Shown piece by piece: positions 34,725 to 43,306 of a stretch of 64,000 bases of DNA. Location: the NCBI RefSeq assembly GCF_002288005.1, contig NZ_CP016771.1, forward strand, positions 372,001 through 436,000. Reading direction: 5' to 3'. Position 1 is the first letter of the stretch; each line of letters starts with the position of its first letter. The translations under genes and the position numbers were made by a program. The stretch comes from Candidatus Nanopelagicus hibericus. Its GTDB lineage: Bacteria > Actinomycetota > Actinomycetes > Nanopelagicales > Nanopelagicaceae. The notes below the pieces were generated by a model. The model was not told the DNA's origin. It was given only the letters and a program-made list of their open reading frames with translations, and made no database searches.

Positions 34725-35729
34725 ATGGATAAAAAATCAGATGCAAAAGTAAAGGGTAATGCTGCAAGGCCTCCCTCATTTTGGCGCAAATTCGGCATGC
34801 AGTTTGGAATCTGGGGTGTTGGGATTGCTATGTGGCTCATCTTTGTATTTACAGCCTCAGAAGCATTCACCTCCAAAGATATTTACTTAGCATTTGCATC
34901 AAGTACGCCGCTATTTGCCCTTATGGCGATTCCACTTACTTTAATAGTGATAACAGGCGAGATTGATCTCTCTTTTCCTTCCATTATGGCCTTGGCAACG
35001 GCAACATTCGTAAAATTATATAGTGGAACGGGCAATATTTGGCTCGCTTTGGCTGCGGCAATGCTAGTTGGAACCTTGGCCGGATACTTTAATGGTTGGT
35101 TAGTGACATTCTTTATGATTCCATCATTGGTAATTACGATAGGAACAGGTTTCTTATTTAGAGGCATTGAATTAGCTTGGATGAATGGCTCTGGTTTTGG
35201 ATTAACTGATGAAAAACTATTACCTGTAAGTAAGATATTAGTTGGACGCTCCTTTTTCGGAATTGCTAATCAGTTTTGGTGGACAATAGCTGCAACCCTG
35301 GTGCTGTGGTTTATTTTAAATCGAACCAAATTTGGAGCTCATGTGTTTTTAACTGGTGATAACAAAGTCTCAGCGCAGTTAATGGGTGTGGATGTCGGCC
35401 AAGTTAAGCGCAGATCTTTTGCAATCATGGGTTTCTTTGCAGCCTTTGCAGGATTAGTGGCATCTTTTGAAGTTAACTACTTTTGGCCAACTCTGGGTGA
35501 CGGCTTGTTAATGAACTCAATAGCATCTGTCTTTCTGGGAGGAACATCTGTCTTCGGTGGAATCGGAACAGTCACCGGAACTTTTGTGGGCTCATTCATT
35601 ATCGGTGCAATTAATGCTGGAATTGTTGCCTCTGGAATTAACGCTTTCTATACTCAGGTATTTTTTGGCTTAGTAATTATTATTTCGGTAATTATGCAGG
35701 CTGTAATTTCGAAAAGAATTAAGCGCTAG
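34725..35729 (+). CDS. Sugar ABC transporter permease (island copy)
   Basis: The 334-residue RbsC-type permease has about nine membrane segments and the motifs ITGEIDLSFPSIMALA, LTGDNKVSAQLMGV and VFLGGTSVFGGIGT. AAGGAG precedes the ATG. It follows the ATPase gene by 7 nt. Confidence 0.92.
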   Translation: MDKKSDAKVKGNAARPPSFWRKFGMQFGIWGVGIAMWLIFVFTASEAFTSKDIYLAFASSTPLFALMAIPLTLIVITGEIDLSFPSIMALATATFVKLYSGTGNIWLALAAAMLVGTLAGYFNGWLVTFFMIPSLVITIGTGFLFRGIELAWMNGSGFGLTDEKLLPVSKILVGRSFFGIANQFWWTIAATLVLWFILNRTKFGAHVFLTGDNKVSAQLMGVDVGQVKRRSFAIMGFFAAFAGLVASFEVNYFWPTLGDGLLMNSIASVFLGGTSVFGGIGTVTGTFVGSFIIGAINAGIVASGINAFYTQVFFGLVIIISVIMQAVISKRIKR

Positions 35730-35745
35730 CCATAAAGGATATTGG

Positions 35746-36651
35746 GTGAACATCAACGGAGTTTGCCCTGTACTTGCCGTACCATTCACTAAAAATGGTG
35801 ATGTAGATTATGCAAGTTTTAAGAGCTTAGTTGACTGGATAATTTCACTTGGCACTAAGTCTGTACTGTTTTTTGGAGTTGCAAGTGAAAATATTAAGCT
35901 CTCTGATGAAGAAAGATATGAATTATTAGAACTCCTGCTAACTCAACGTGCTGGTTCTGACCTTAAAGTGATAGCCAGTGTTGCGGATCATTCAGCTGAT
36001 CTTGCTATTCGACGGGCTCAGGATTACCAAAATATGGGTGTGGATTTTATAAATATATTGCCACCTACTTTTTTTAATCCCACTGCGAAACAAATAAATC
36101 ACCATATTGCAACAATTCTCGCAAATGTACGGATACCAGTAATTGTTCAGCATCTTCCCCAAGGTGGCGGGGTAGAAGATGTTGCGGAGCTTGTTAGCTT
36201 GAGTAAAACATTCGAACATTTAAAAATGATTAAATGTGAGGCAAATCCACCGGAGCAATCAATAAAACGGGTGCATCAACTAAGCAATAACAAAGTTGAG
36301 ACTTTAATTGGCTGGGGCGGCATCCATTGGGCAGCAGGGGCTAGGGCTGGCGCCCGCGGTATTCAACCAGGCTGCAGTTTGACCGACCTTTATTTATGGG
36401 CTGAGGAATCATTATTAAGTGGTGATCAAGGTGAGTTTGAAAATAGGCTGAGTAAGTTTCTGCCAATAATCGCCGAATGGATTAATACGGTCGAAGAGTT
36501 GGTAGCTGCAGAGAAGTATGTACTTGCTAAGCGAGAATTAATTGAAAGCCCTTATTGCAGAGCGCCGACTGTGGAGCTGAGTGAGAAAGTGAAAGCGCAG
36601 GCTGAACAGCTGATTGATTTAGCGGAGAGTATTTCAAAAGCGAGGATATGA
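35746..36651 (+). CDS. Dihydrodipicolinate-synthase-family aldolase/dehydratase
   Basis: The 301-residue protein is a DapA/NAL-family TIM barrel starting with GTG. The Schiff-base Lys lies near residue 162 (KMIKCEANP). GVASENIKLSDEER corresponds to the substrate-carboxylate loop, usually GTTGE...L. The position of the usual catalytic Tyr (YN-P) instead reads VIVQHLPQGGG, so the Tyr is missing. Family members cleave 2-keto-3-deoxy sugar acids or dehydrate 5-keto-4-deoxyglucarate, which fits the neighbouring sugar-acid dehydratases, but the altered motif means the reaction may differ. Confidence 0.85.
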   Translation: MNINGVCPVLAVPFTKNGDVDYASFKSLVDWIISLGTKSVLFFGVASENIKLSDEERYELLELLLTQRAGSDLKVIASVADHSADLAIRRAQDYQNMGVDFINILPPTFFNPTAKQINHHIATILANVRIPVIVQHLPQGGGVEDVAELVSLSKTFEHLKMIKCEANPPEQSIKRVHQLSNNKVETLIGWGGIHWAAGARAGARGIQPGCSLTDLYLWAEESLLSGDQGEFENRLSKFLPIIAEWINTVEELVAAEKYVLAKRELIESPYCRAPTVELSEKVKAQAEQLIDLAESISKARI

Positions 36652-36657
36652 GCCATC

Positions 36658-37821
36658 ATGAAAATAACTAAAATCACCACCCTGGTAGTTAATGCGAAAA
36701 TGCGTAATTGGGTAGTTGTGCAAGTATTTACAGATGTTCCAGGACTGGTGGGAATTGGTGAAGCTACGGTTGAGTATCAAGCACGTGCTGTTGTCGGAGC
36801 GGTAGAAGATTTAGCACCACTAATTGTGGGCCGCGATCCTAGAGATATCGAGCGAAATTGGCAGATCTTGTACCGACATCCATTTTTTAAAGGCGGCGTA
36901 ACCATGATGTCAGCTTTAAGTGGAATTGATCAAGCACTTTGGGATATATCCGCGAAAGATTTGAATGTTCCGCTCTGGCGTTTATTAGGAGGATTAGCAA
37001 GAGATCGAATAAGAATGTATGACCATCTGGGCGGCGGCAGCTCTGATGCAGTTTATAACTCAGATACTGTTGCCTCGTTTGCCGAAAAAATGCAGCAGAG
37101 TATTAAAGATGGATTTACGGCGGTAAAAATTCTTGCCGTCCCACAAACTGCCCCCCTTGGCGAATCTGCCAAGTTGCAGCACGCCCATGATCTGATGGCA
37201 TCGGCCAGGAGTGCTGCTGGTCCTGATGTAGATATCATGATTGATTTCCATGGCCGAACAACTGCTGCAATGGCGATTAAATACGGTGAGGTTTTGCAAC
37301 CTTTTAATCCATTATTTTTAGAAGAGGTAGTACCACCTGATCAAATTGAAGCATTGAAGGTGGCAAGAGCAGGTATTAAAGTTCCATTAGCTGCCGGTGA
37401 GCGTTGGCTACATCGCAGTGAATTTTTGCCTTACCTACAGGCTGGCTTAATAGATGTTGCCCAGCCTGATGTCTGTCACGCAGGGGGAGTAAGTGAGATT
37501 AGGAAAATTTCCGCATTATGTGAAACTTTTGGAGTAGCAATGGCGCCACATAACCCACTTGGGCCAATTGCCACAATGGTTAATATTCACCTCGGGCTCA
37601 CCACACCAAATTTCTTAATTCAAGAGGTCATGAGATCAGATGTTCCTTGGCGGAATGAAGTTTTCCATGGCGTGCCAGAGATAAAAAATGGGTATATCTA
37701 CGCCCCTGAAAAACCTGGTATCGGTGTGGAGATAAATGAAAAAGAAGCACAGAAGCATCCATTCGCCGGCGGGCAACCAGTTCAATGGTTTCACGCTGAT
37801 GGATCAGTTGCTGACTGGTAA
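36658..37821 (+). CDS. Galactonate dehydratase-like enolase-superfamily enzyme
   Basis: The 387-residue protein closely follows the DgoD pattern: RNWVVVQVFTD, GIGEATVEYQ, YRHPFFKGGV, SGIDQALWDI, MYDHLGGG, metal ligands in MIDFHGR, FLEEVVPPD and AAGER, then VAQPDVCHAGG and the catalytic His in MAPHNPLGP. DgoD-type enzymes dehydrate D-galactonate or related aldonates to 2-keto-3-deoxy acids. The product would be a natural substrate for the DapA-family enzyme encoded 7 nt upstream. Related subgroups act on other aldonates, so specificity is not fixed. Confidence 0.88.
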   Translation: MKITKITTLVVNAKMRNWVVVQVFTDVPGLVGIGEATVEYQARAVVGAVEDLAPLIVGRDPRDIERNWQILYRHPFFKGGVTMMSALSGIDQALWDISAKDLNVPLWRLLGGLARDRIRMYDHLGGGSSDAVYNSDTVASFAEKMQQSIKDGFTAVKILAVPQTAPLGESAKLQHAHDLMASARSAAGPDVDIMIDFHGRTTAAMAIKYGEVLQPFNPLFLEEVVPPDQIEALKVARAGIKVPLAAGERWLHRSEFLPYLQAGLIDVAQPDVCHAGGVSEIRKISALCETFGVAMAPHNPLGPIATMVNIHLGLTTPNFLIQEVMRSDVPWRNEVFHGVPEIKNGYIYAPEKPGIGVEINEKEAQKHPFAGGQPVQWFHADGSVADW

Positions 37822-37836
37822 ACCAAAGGGAGAAAA

Positions 37837-38595
37837 ATGAAGCTAGTAAATGAGCATGTATTTGTAACTGGCGGGGCAAATGGTATTGGTGCAGCAATAG
37901 TTTTGGATGCAGCGCAAAATGGTGCCAAAGTTTCTTTCTGCGATCTTGCAGTGGATGCGGGTAAGAAGTATGAGAAAGAGTTAACTGAAAAGGGATTCAA
38001 TGTCTTTTTTCACCAGGGCGATGTAGCAAATTTTGATAATCTAAAGATTGCCTTTGATGCAATGGTTGCAAAATTTGGTCCGGTAACTGGCGTAGTAAAT
38101 AATGCTGGCGTAAACTCAAATGCAGATCCAGTTGAGATGACAAATGATCAGTGGAATAGATTTTTTGATGTGGATCTAAAGAGTGTTTGGCACACGGCAA
38201 AGTTAGCTTTGCCAGAGATGCGAAAAGCTAAAAAAGGTGCGATTGTAAATATCGCATCAATCCATGCCCGGATGAGCTTTCCTAAATTCTTTCCATATGC
38301 AGCGGCTAAGTCTGGTGTAATTGGATTAACCCGAAATCTTGCCTTAGATGAGGGCATTAATAACATTCGCACAAATGCAGTTTCACCGGGCTACACATTG
38401 ACCCCATTGCTTGAGTCATGGTTTCAAACACAACCTGCTAAGCGAGCAGAGTCCATGGCGGTACAACCATTGGGACGAATGGCTCAGACCTCTGAGATTG
38501 CAAAGGTTGTTACATTCTTGCTCTCTAGTGATGCCTCATTTGTAAATGGTGCTGACTGGATAGTTGATGGTGGTTTGCACGCTCGATTTGCCTAA
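37837..38595 (+). CDS. SDR-family oxidoreductase
   Basis: A 252-residue classical SDR with TGGANGIGAAI, NNAGVNS, Ser and YAAAK catalytic residues and C-terminal WIVDGGLHARFA. The ribosome site (AGGGAG) is good. It resembles galactose/arabinose-type or aldonate dehydrogenases acting upstream of aldonate dehydratases, in line with the preceding gene. Confidence 0.9.
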   Translation: MKLVNEHVFVTGGANGIGAAIVLDAAQNGAKVSFCDLAVDAGKKYEKELTEKGFNVFFHQGDVANFDNLKIAFDAMVAKFGPVTGVVNNAGVNSNADPVEMTNDQWNRFFDVDLKSVWHTAKLALPEMRKAKKGAIVNIASIHARMSFPKFFPYAAAKSGVIGLTRNLALDEGINNIRTNAVSPGYTLTPLLESWFQTQPAKRAESMAVQPLGRMAQTSEIAKVVTFLLSSDASFVNGADWIVDGGLHARFA

Positions 38596-38611
38596 GTCTT
38601 AAGACTGCTAC

Positions 38612-38671
38612 AGGTAAATTTGGGCACAATTTACCTTGACAACTCATTCTTCATACGAAAGTATCATTGTA
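38612..38671 (+). promoter_or_regulatory. Inverted repeat plus leaderless promoter before CoA-transferase
   Basis: AGGTAAATT (38612-38620) and AATTTACCT (38628-38636) form a perfect 9-bp inverted repeat with a 7-nt centre. It abuts TTGACA (38636-38641), 17 nt, then AAGTAT (38659-38664), with ATG 38671 at the expected start of transcription. This suggests an internal operator/promoter dividing the island into two transcription units. Confidence 0.5.
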
Positions 38672-39894
38672 TGGAAGCAACAAAATCAGATAAAAAGGGA
38701 GCGCTCTCAGAGCTTCGCGTAATTGATGCAACCCAGATGCTGGCGGGTCCAATCGCGGGAACGCGACTGGGAGATCTGGGTGCTGATGTCATAAAGGTTG
38801 AACCTCCGGCAAGTGGTGAATTTAATCGAACCCGTGGCTTTGAAGACCAACAGAGCAATGGCGAGATGACCACTTTTTTGGCGGTAAATCGAAATAAGCG
38901 CTCGCTAGCGGTAGATTTGAAAAGTATTGGTGGCAAGGAAGTTATTTATGAGTTGGTAAAAAAATCTGATGTTTTTTTGCAAAATTTTAGATTTGGAACT
39001 GCAGATCGCTTAGGTATTGGATATGAAGATCTAAAAAAAATAAATCCGGGAATCATCTACTGCTCTATCTCAGGGTATGGATCATTTGGTCCCTATCGTG
39101 ATCGTCCAGGACAAGATTTAGTAGTGCAAGGTTATAGCGGCTCAATGTTTAGTGTTGGTGCAGCAGGTGATGATCCAACCCCAAGTGCGCTTTGGGGAGC
39201 AGATGTAATGACTGGGTATCAAGCTGTAATTGGGGTTTTGGCTGCAATCGAATCCAGACACCATACTGGAGTGGGTCAACATGTTGAGGTAGATATGTTG
39301 TCAGTAGTTATGGATTGCCAATTACAAGAATTAGTTACATTTTTAAATGCTGGACCAATGCCTCGGCGGTTAGAGGAGAGATCTGCCCATGGCTCAATTC
39401 CAGCCCCGTACGGTGTATATAAAACTAAAGATGGTTGGCTAACTCTTGCAATGGTGCCACTTCCAATTTTAGGGGAGATATTAAATGATGATTGGCTAAA
39501 GACTTTAACCTCATACAATGATGGCCATAAGTTTCGAAATGAAGTTTACAAGAAAATTCGAAAGAGATTTACGGACAAAACAACCCAAGAGTGGATTGAT
39601 ATTTGTGATGCAGCTGGAGCATGGTGTGGACCGGTATATAACTATGAAGATTTAGTTAATGATGTTCATATTAAAGAGACAAATTACATTGTGGAGCAGC
39701 CACAGTTTTATGGCGGTAGTGCTAAAACTGTTAGACCCCCGATAAGAATGAATCAAACTCCACCCTCCATTCGCCGTGGTGCGCCAGCACTGGGAGAACA
39801 CACTCAGGAGATTCTTAGTAATTTATTGGAAATGAATGCAGAGAAAATAACCCAACTAATCTCCTCAGGCGCTGTCTCTGGGGTTAAGGAGTAA
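38671..39894 (+). CDS. Class III (CaiB/BaiF) CoA-transferase
   Basis: The 407-residue protein has family III features: LSELRVIDATQMLAGPIAGTRLGDLGADVIKVEPP near the N-terminus, GEFNRTRGFEDQ, LAVNRNKRSLAVDLK, and PGQDLVVQGYSGSM, which holds the catalytic Asp. Such enzymes move CoA between carboxylic acids. The frame is open to 38620, but ATG 38671 sits at the predicted transcript start. Its pairing with two crotonases among sugar-acid genes is unusual. Confidence 0.92.
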   Translation: MEATKSDKKGALSELRVIDATQMLAGPIAGTRLGDLGADVIKVEPPASGEFNRTRGFEDQQSNGEMTTFLAVNRNKRSLAVDLKSIGGKEVIYELVKKSDVFLQNFRFGTADRLGIGYEDLKKINPGIIYCSISGYGSFGPYRDRPGQDLVVQGYSGSMFSVGAAGDDPTPSALWGADVMTGYQAVIGVLAAIESRHHTGVGQHVEVDMLSVVMDCQLQELVTFLNAGPMPRRLEERSAHGSIPAPYGVYKTKDGWLTLAMVPLPILGEILNDDWLKTLTSYNDGHKFRNEVYKKIRKRFTDKTTQEWIDICDAAGAWCGPVYNYEDLVNDVHIKETNYIVEQPQFYGGSAKTVRPPIRMNQTPPSIRRGAPALGEHTQEILSNLLEMNAEKITQLISSGAVSGVKE

Positions 39895-39895
39895 A

Positions 39896-40690
39896 ATGAG
39901 TACCCAATTAACTGGCTCAGTTGATTTAGAGATTCATGGAAATGTTGCCCACTTAATCTTAAACCGACCCGAAAAAATCAATGCCATGACTGTAAAAATG
40001 GATGAAGAAATGAACTCCTATATTTATCAATTAAACAATAATTTAGATATTAGAGCAGTTGTCTTGTACGGTAAAGGTGAGAAAGGATTTTGCGCAGGTA
40101 GCGACTTAACAGATTTAGGTGACTATGGCAGTAATTGGGAGTATCGAAATCGATTTGATCGTAATTTAGATTATGCGCGAGCTATTTGGTTGATTAAAAA
40201 ACCAGTGGTTGCGGCATTACATGGTTGGGTAGTTGGTGGCGGCTTGGAGATGGCTTGTGCCTCTGATGTAAGAGTCGGCTCACCAGACACAAAGTTTCAG
40301 GCCGGTGAAATTAGGTGGGGCTGGCATGGCGGCTCTGGGCAAACGCAATTATTGGTGCATACCGTGGGACCGGGAAATGCAAATTTACTTTTGCTGCATG
40401 GTGAAAAAGTAGAGGCAGAAGCTGCTCTTCGAATGGGATTGATTCAAGAAATTGTTGCTAAAGAGCAGGTATTTGACCGAGCAATTGAAATTGCACAATC
40501 CATTGCTGACAAAGCACCTATTGCAGCTCAAATGACAAAGCATATGGTGCGAATGGCGCAAAGTATTCCATTAGAGGTTGGCTTGCTTTACGAGAACGAT
40601 TCCTTTTCATACTGCATGACCACCGAGGACGCCGCTGAAGGTCAACGAGCGTTCGCTGAAAAGCGTAAACCAAATTTTAAAGGTCGCTAA
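39896..40690 (+). CDS. Crotonase (enoyl-CoA hydratase/isomerase) paralogue 1
   Basis: The 264-residue protein has the crotonase fold with oxyanion-hole motifs CAGSDLTDLG and GWVVGGGLEMACASDV. The first catalytic Glu is present (AGEIRWGWHGGSGQTQLL), but the site of the second Glu reads NANLLLLHG, so it appears lost. That makes simple hydratase chemistry doubtful, and an isomerase, hydrolase, lyase or dehydratase role is possible. It is 1 nt after the CoA-transferase and about half-identical by eye to the paralogue at 42501. Confidence 0.9.
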   Translation: MSTQLTGSVDLEIHGNVAHLILNRPEKINAMTVKMDEEMNSYIYQLNNNLDIRAVVLYGKGEKGFCAGSDLTDLGDYGSNWEYRNRFDRNLDYARAIWLIKKPVVAALHGWVVGGGLEMACASDVRVGSPDTKFQAGEIRWGWHGGSGQTQLLVHTVGPGNANLLLLHGEKVEAEAALRMGLIQEIVAKEQVFDRAIEIAQSIADKAPIAAQMTKHMVRMAQSIPLEVGLLYENDSFSYCMTTEDAAEGQRAFAEKRKPNFKGR

Positions 40691-40692
40691 AT

Positions 40693-41781
40693 ATGAGTGA
40701 TGTTGTTGTTGCCACCAGTAAGGTAGAAAGATTACAGTTACTGGAAAAAGTTGGCGCAAGTTTGTTAAAAATGCCCTACCAGTCTTGGAATTTTGGTGAC
40801 TCAACCGGGTTTGAAGGAATTTTAGTAGTTGGTAAATTACTTAAGGATCCAAAGTATTTTTCTTTTGCAGAAGGATGGTTTAAGGCATGGGCTAGTAGGC
40901 CAGAGCCATTCCGTAGGCTTGATTGCACCGCCCCTGGCGTAGCGATGATCGAAGTTGCGCAGGAAAAAGACTGCAAGGAGATTTTCAACGCATTAGAACT
41001 ATTAGCAAATTATTTAACATCTCGAAGCAAAGATCGTGGAATTTTTGATACCTGGCAATCGCTATGTTTAATTCCACCTTATGGCGGAGAGGAGTTGCCG
41101 AAATTTGAAGCGGATCTTTTAGCTAATCCTCCTGGTGGCACCTGTATTGACTGCCTGCATTTTGATCCACCATTTTTTACTGGGCTTGGCAAAGCCATAG
41201 GTAATCCTAAGTACATTGAAATTGGAGTGGAGCAAGCAATCGGTTATATCGATGCATTGCAATTACCTAGCGGAATTTTTGATCACTTCTTTTTAAATGG
41301 CGTTCCGGGAACTTGGGGACAGGGTTGGGGTCGCGGACAAGGCTGGGCATTACTTGGAATGATGGACGTGTTACACCAAATTCCTAAATCCAATAATAAT
41401 TACAATAAAATTAAGCAGGCTGCTGAAAAATTAATTTATGCCATGATCAAGTTGCAGCGCCCAGATGGTCGTTGGTGGTGTGTAGTTGATAGTGAACGAT
41501 CTGGTGAAGAGGGATCAACTGCTGGATTTATGGCCGCAGGATTTGCTCGCGCAATTAAATTGGGAATTGTTGAAGAATCTGTGGTGAAGCCTGCCATGAT
41601 TAAAGCCTTAAATGGTGTCATAGCCGATGCAAATAATGCAGGCGAATTACAAAATGTGACTGCTGCGGTTATGGCATCAACTCGAAAGTCTCATTATGAA
41701 TTCACTCCTCGTGGCTTTTCAGTACCGTGGGGTCAAGGCCCACTGGCACTTGCTATTTATGACACATTTGAGTTGGTGTAG
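40693..41781 (+). CDS. GH88/GH105-like unsaturated glycuronyl hydrolase
   Basis: The 362-residue protein resembles the (alpha/alpha)6 barrel of GH105/GH88: SWNFGDSTGFEGIL near residue 33, a DCLHFDPPFFTGLG segment near 155, and WGRGQGWALLGMMDVL near 215, where family members have the conserved WGRGNGW motif. These enzymes release 4,5-unsaturated uronic acids from oligosaccharides made by polysaccharide lyases. No signal peptide is present, so the substrate would be taken up first. The stop is 2 nt before the GntR gene's region. Confidence 0.75.
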   Translation: MSDVVVATSKVERLQLLEKVGASLLKMPYQSWNFGDSTGFEGILVVGKLLKDPKYFSFAEGWFKAWASRPEPFRRLDCTAPGVAMIEVAQEKDCKEIFNALELLANYLTSRSKDRGIFDTWQSLCLIPPYGGEELPKFEADLLANPPGGTCIDCLHFDPPFFTGLGKAIGNPKYIEIGVEQAIGYIDALQLPSGIFDHFFLNGVPGTWGQGWGRGQGWALLGMMDVLHQIPKSNNNYNKIKQAAEKLIYAMIKLQRPDGRWWCVVDSERSGEEGSTAGFMAAGFARAIKLGIVEESVVKPAMIKALNGVIADANNAGELQNVTAAVMASTRKSHYEFTPRGFSVPWGQGPLALAIYDTFELV

Positions 41782-41787
41782 GGGTAG

Positions 41788-42504
41788 ATGAAAACAAAAA
41801 TGGCTCGAAATTTGCCAACCCAAATTGTCAATGAGCTAGGTAGTAAAATTGTTCATGGTGAGATTCAACCAGGAACAATACTTACTTCAGATATGCTCGA
41901 AGCAAAATATTTAGTAAGTAGAACTGTGATCCGAGAAGCGTTGCGGGTGCTACATGATAAGGGACTCACGAAAGCAAGAACTAAAACTGGAACTATTGTT
42001 CTAGAACGGACTGAATGGAATTTACTTGATTTGGATGTCTTAAATTGGCTCCAAGCTTCAGGCCTAAGCTCTGAGTTAATAACTGATTTAGAGGAACTCA
42101 GATCTACTTATGAACCAGGAGTGGTCAGAATTGCTGCCAAACGTCGGGGCACCAAAGATATTACACATCTTAAGGTCGCACTCAAGAAAATGACTGATGC
42201 TTTTTATGAGCAAGGTTCAACCTCACCATTAATTGGTGAAGCAGATATGGAATTTCATGAAGCCCTTCAAACCGCAACTCAAAATGATCTAGTAAAGAAA
42301 ATGGGTAGATTACTGCTGCCCTTGTTGAAAATCCGAGGCGATTTGGTCGGACATGCGGTAGCCGAGGCTGATTTTTTGGTTCAACATCAAGCTATTTTAG
42401 ATGCAGTAATTGATGAAGATCCTGATGCAGCGGAAGCCGCGATGAAAGTGCTTCTTGAAACCGCTGCACGTGCATCCTCCACGGTAAGAAAGAGAAAATT
42501 GTGA
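41788..42504 (+). CDS. GntR-family regulator, FadR/FCD subgroup (island copy)
   Basis: The 238-residue protein has a winged helix (SDMLEAKYLVSRTVIREALRVLHDKG, then RTKTGTIV) and a helical FCD domain with metal-binding residues (DMEFHEALQTA, HQAILDAV). It is inside the operon between the GH88/105 and second crotonase genes, overlapping the latter by 4 nt. It probably senses a sugar-acid intermediate and controls the island genes. Confidence 0.92.
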   Translation: MKTKMARNLPTQIVNELGSKIVHGEIQPGTILTSDMLEAKYLVSRTVIREALRVLHDKGLTKARTKTGTIVLERTEWNLLDLDVLNWLQASGLSSELITDLEELRSTYEPGVVRIAAKRRGTKDITHLKVALKKMTDAFYEQGSTSPLIGEADMEFHEALQTATQNDLVKKMGRLLLPLLKIRGDLVGHAVAEADFLVQHQAILDAVIDEDPDAAEAAMKVLLETAARASSTVRKRKL

Positions 42505-43289
42505 TCAGCCTTCCTAATTTTCCCGATGAATTGTTATTTACAGAAAATGATGGCGTTGCCTCAATTACTTTAAACCGAGAAAACAAATTGAACACCATGA
42601 CGCCAGATATGGGTAGAGCACTGCTCGATTTAGTGCCATATATAAATGCAAATAATGAAATCAGAGTTGTCATTTTAACTGGTAGCGGTGAAAAATCTTT
42701 CTCTGCAGGGAGCGACGTAAAAGTCTTGGATCAGTATGGCTCTAACTGGCAGTTACGCAATCGAGTTGATTATGCAAGAGGAATATGGGCAATTAAAAAA
42801 CCAGTTATTGCTAAAATTCGCGGTTACTGTATTGGTGGGGGATTAGAGATGGCACTAATGAGTGATATTCGCTACGCCGCCGATACTGCTCAGTTTGGAG
42901 CGGGTGAAATCAAATTAGGCTGGCATGGAGGCGCGGGAAATACCCAATTGTTACCAAGGATTTTGTCTACTGGGAAAGCGTTGGAGATGTTGCTTACGGG
43001 TGATCTCATTTCAGCATCAGAAGCTAAAGAGTATGGTTTAGTTGAAAAAGTCTTACCTAGTGCACAGCTAGATCTTTCGGTAGAGAATTTAGCCAGAAGA
43101 ATTGCAGATAACGCACCTATTGCAGCTCAATTGGCCAAGCACCTGGTGCGAGTCTCTCAATCAACTGCAGTGGATATTGGCTTGCAGTATGAAAATGATA
43201 CGTTTGCTTACTGTTTTACAACGCAGGATAGTACCGAGGGCAGAAAAGCATTTGTAGAAAAGCGTAAGCCAGTCTTTAGGGGTCAATAA
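42501..43289 (+). CDS. Crotonase (enoyl-CoA hydratase/isomerase) paralogue 2
   Basis: The 262-residue protein starts with GTG overlapping the GntR stop. It has SAGSDVKVLD and GYCIGGGLEMALMSDI as oxyanion-hole motifs, and both Glu positions are kept: AGEIKLGWHGGAGNTQLL and KALEMLLTGD. It therefore looks competent for hydration/dehydration of a CoA ester, unlike paralogue 1. Both share the unusual segment YGSNW...RNR...DYARAIW/GIW, which suggests duplication. Confidence 0.92.
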   Translation: MISLPNFPDELLFTENDGVASITLNRENKLNTMTPDMGRALLDLVPYINANNEIRVVILTGSGEKSFSAGSDVKVLDQYGSNWQLRNRVDYARGIWAIKKPVIAKIRGYCIGGGLEMALMSDIRYAADTAQFGAGEIKLGWHGGAGNTQLLPRILSTGKALEMLLTGDLISASEAKEYGLVEKVLPSAQLDLSVENLARRIADNAPIAAQLAKHLVRVSQSTAVDIGLQYENDTFAYCFTTQDSTEGRKAFVEKRKPVFRGQ

Positions 43290-43306
43290 ATGAGAAACTG
43301 TTCAAA

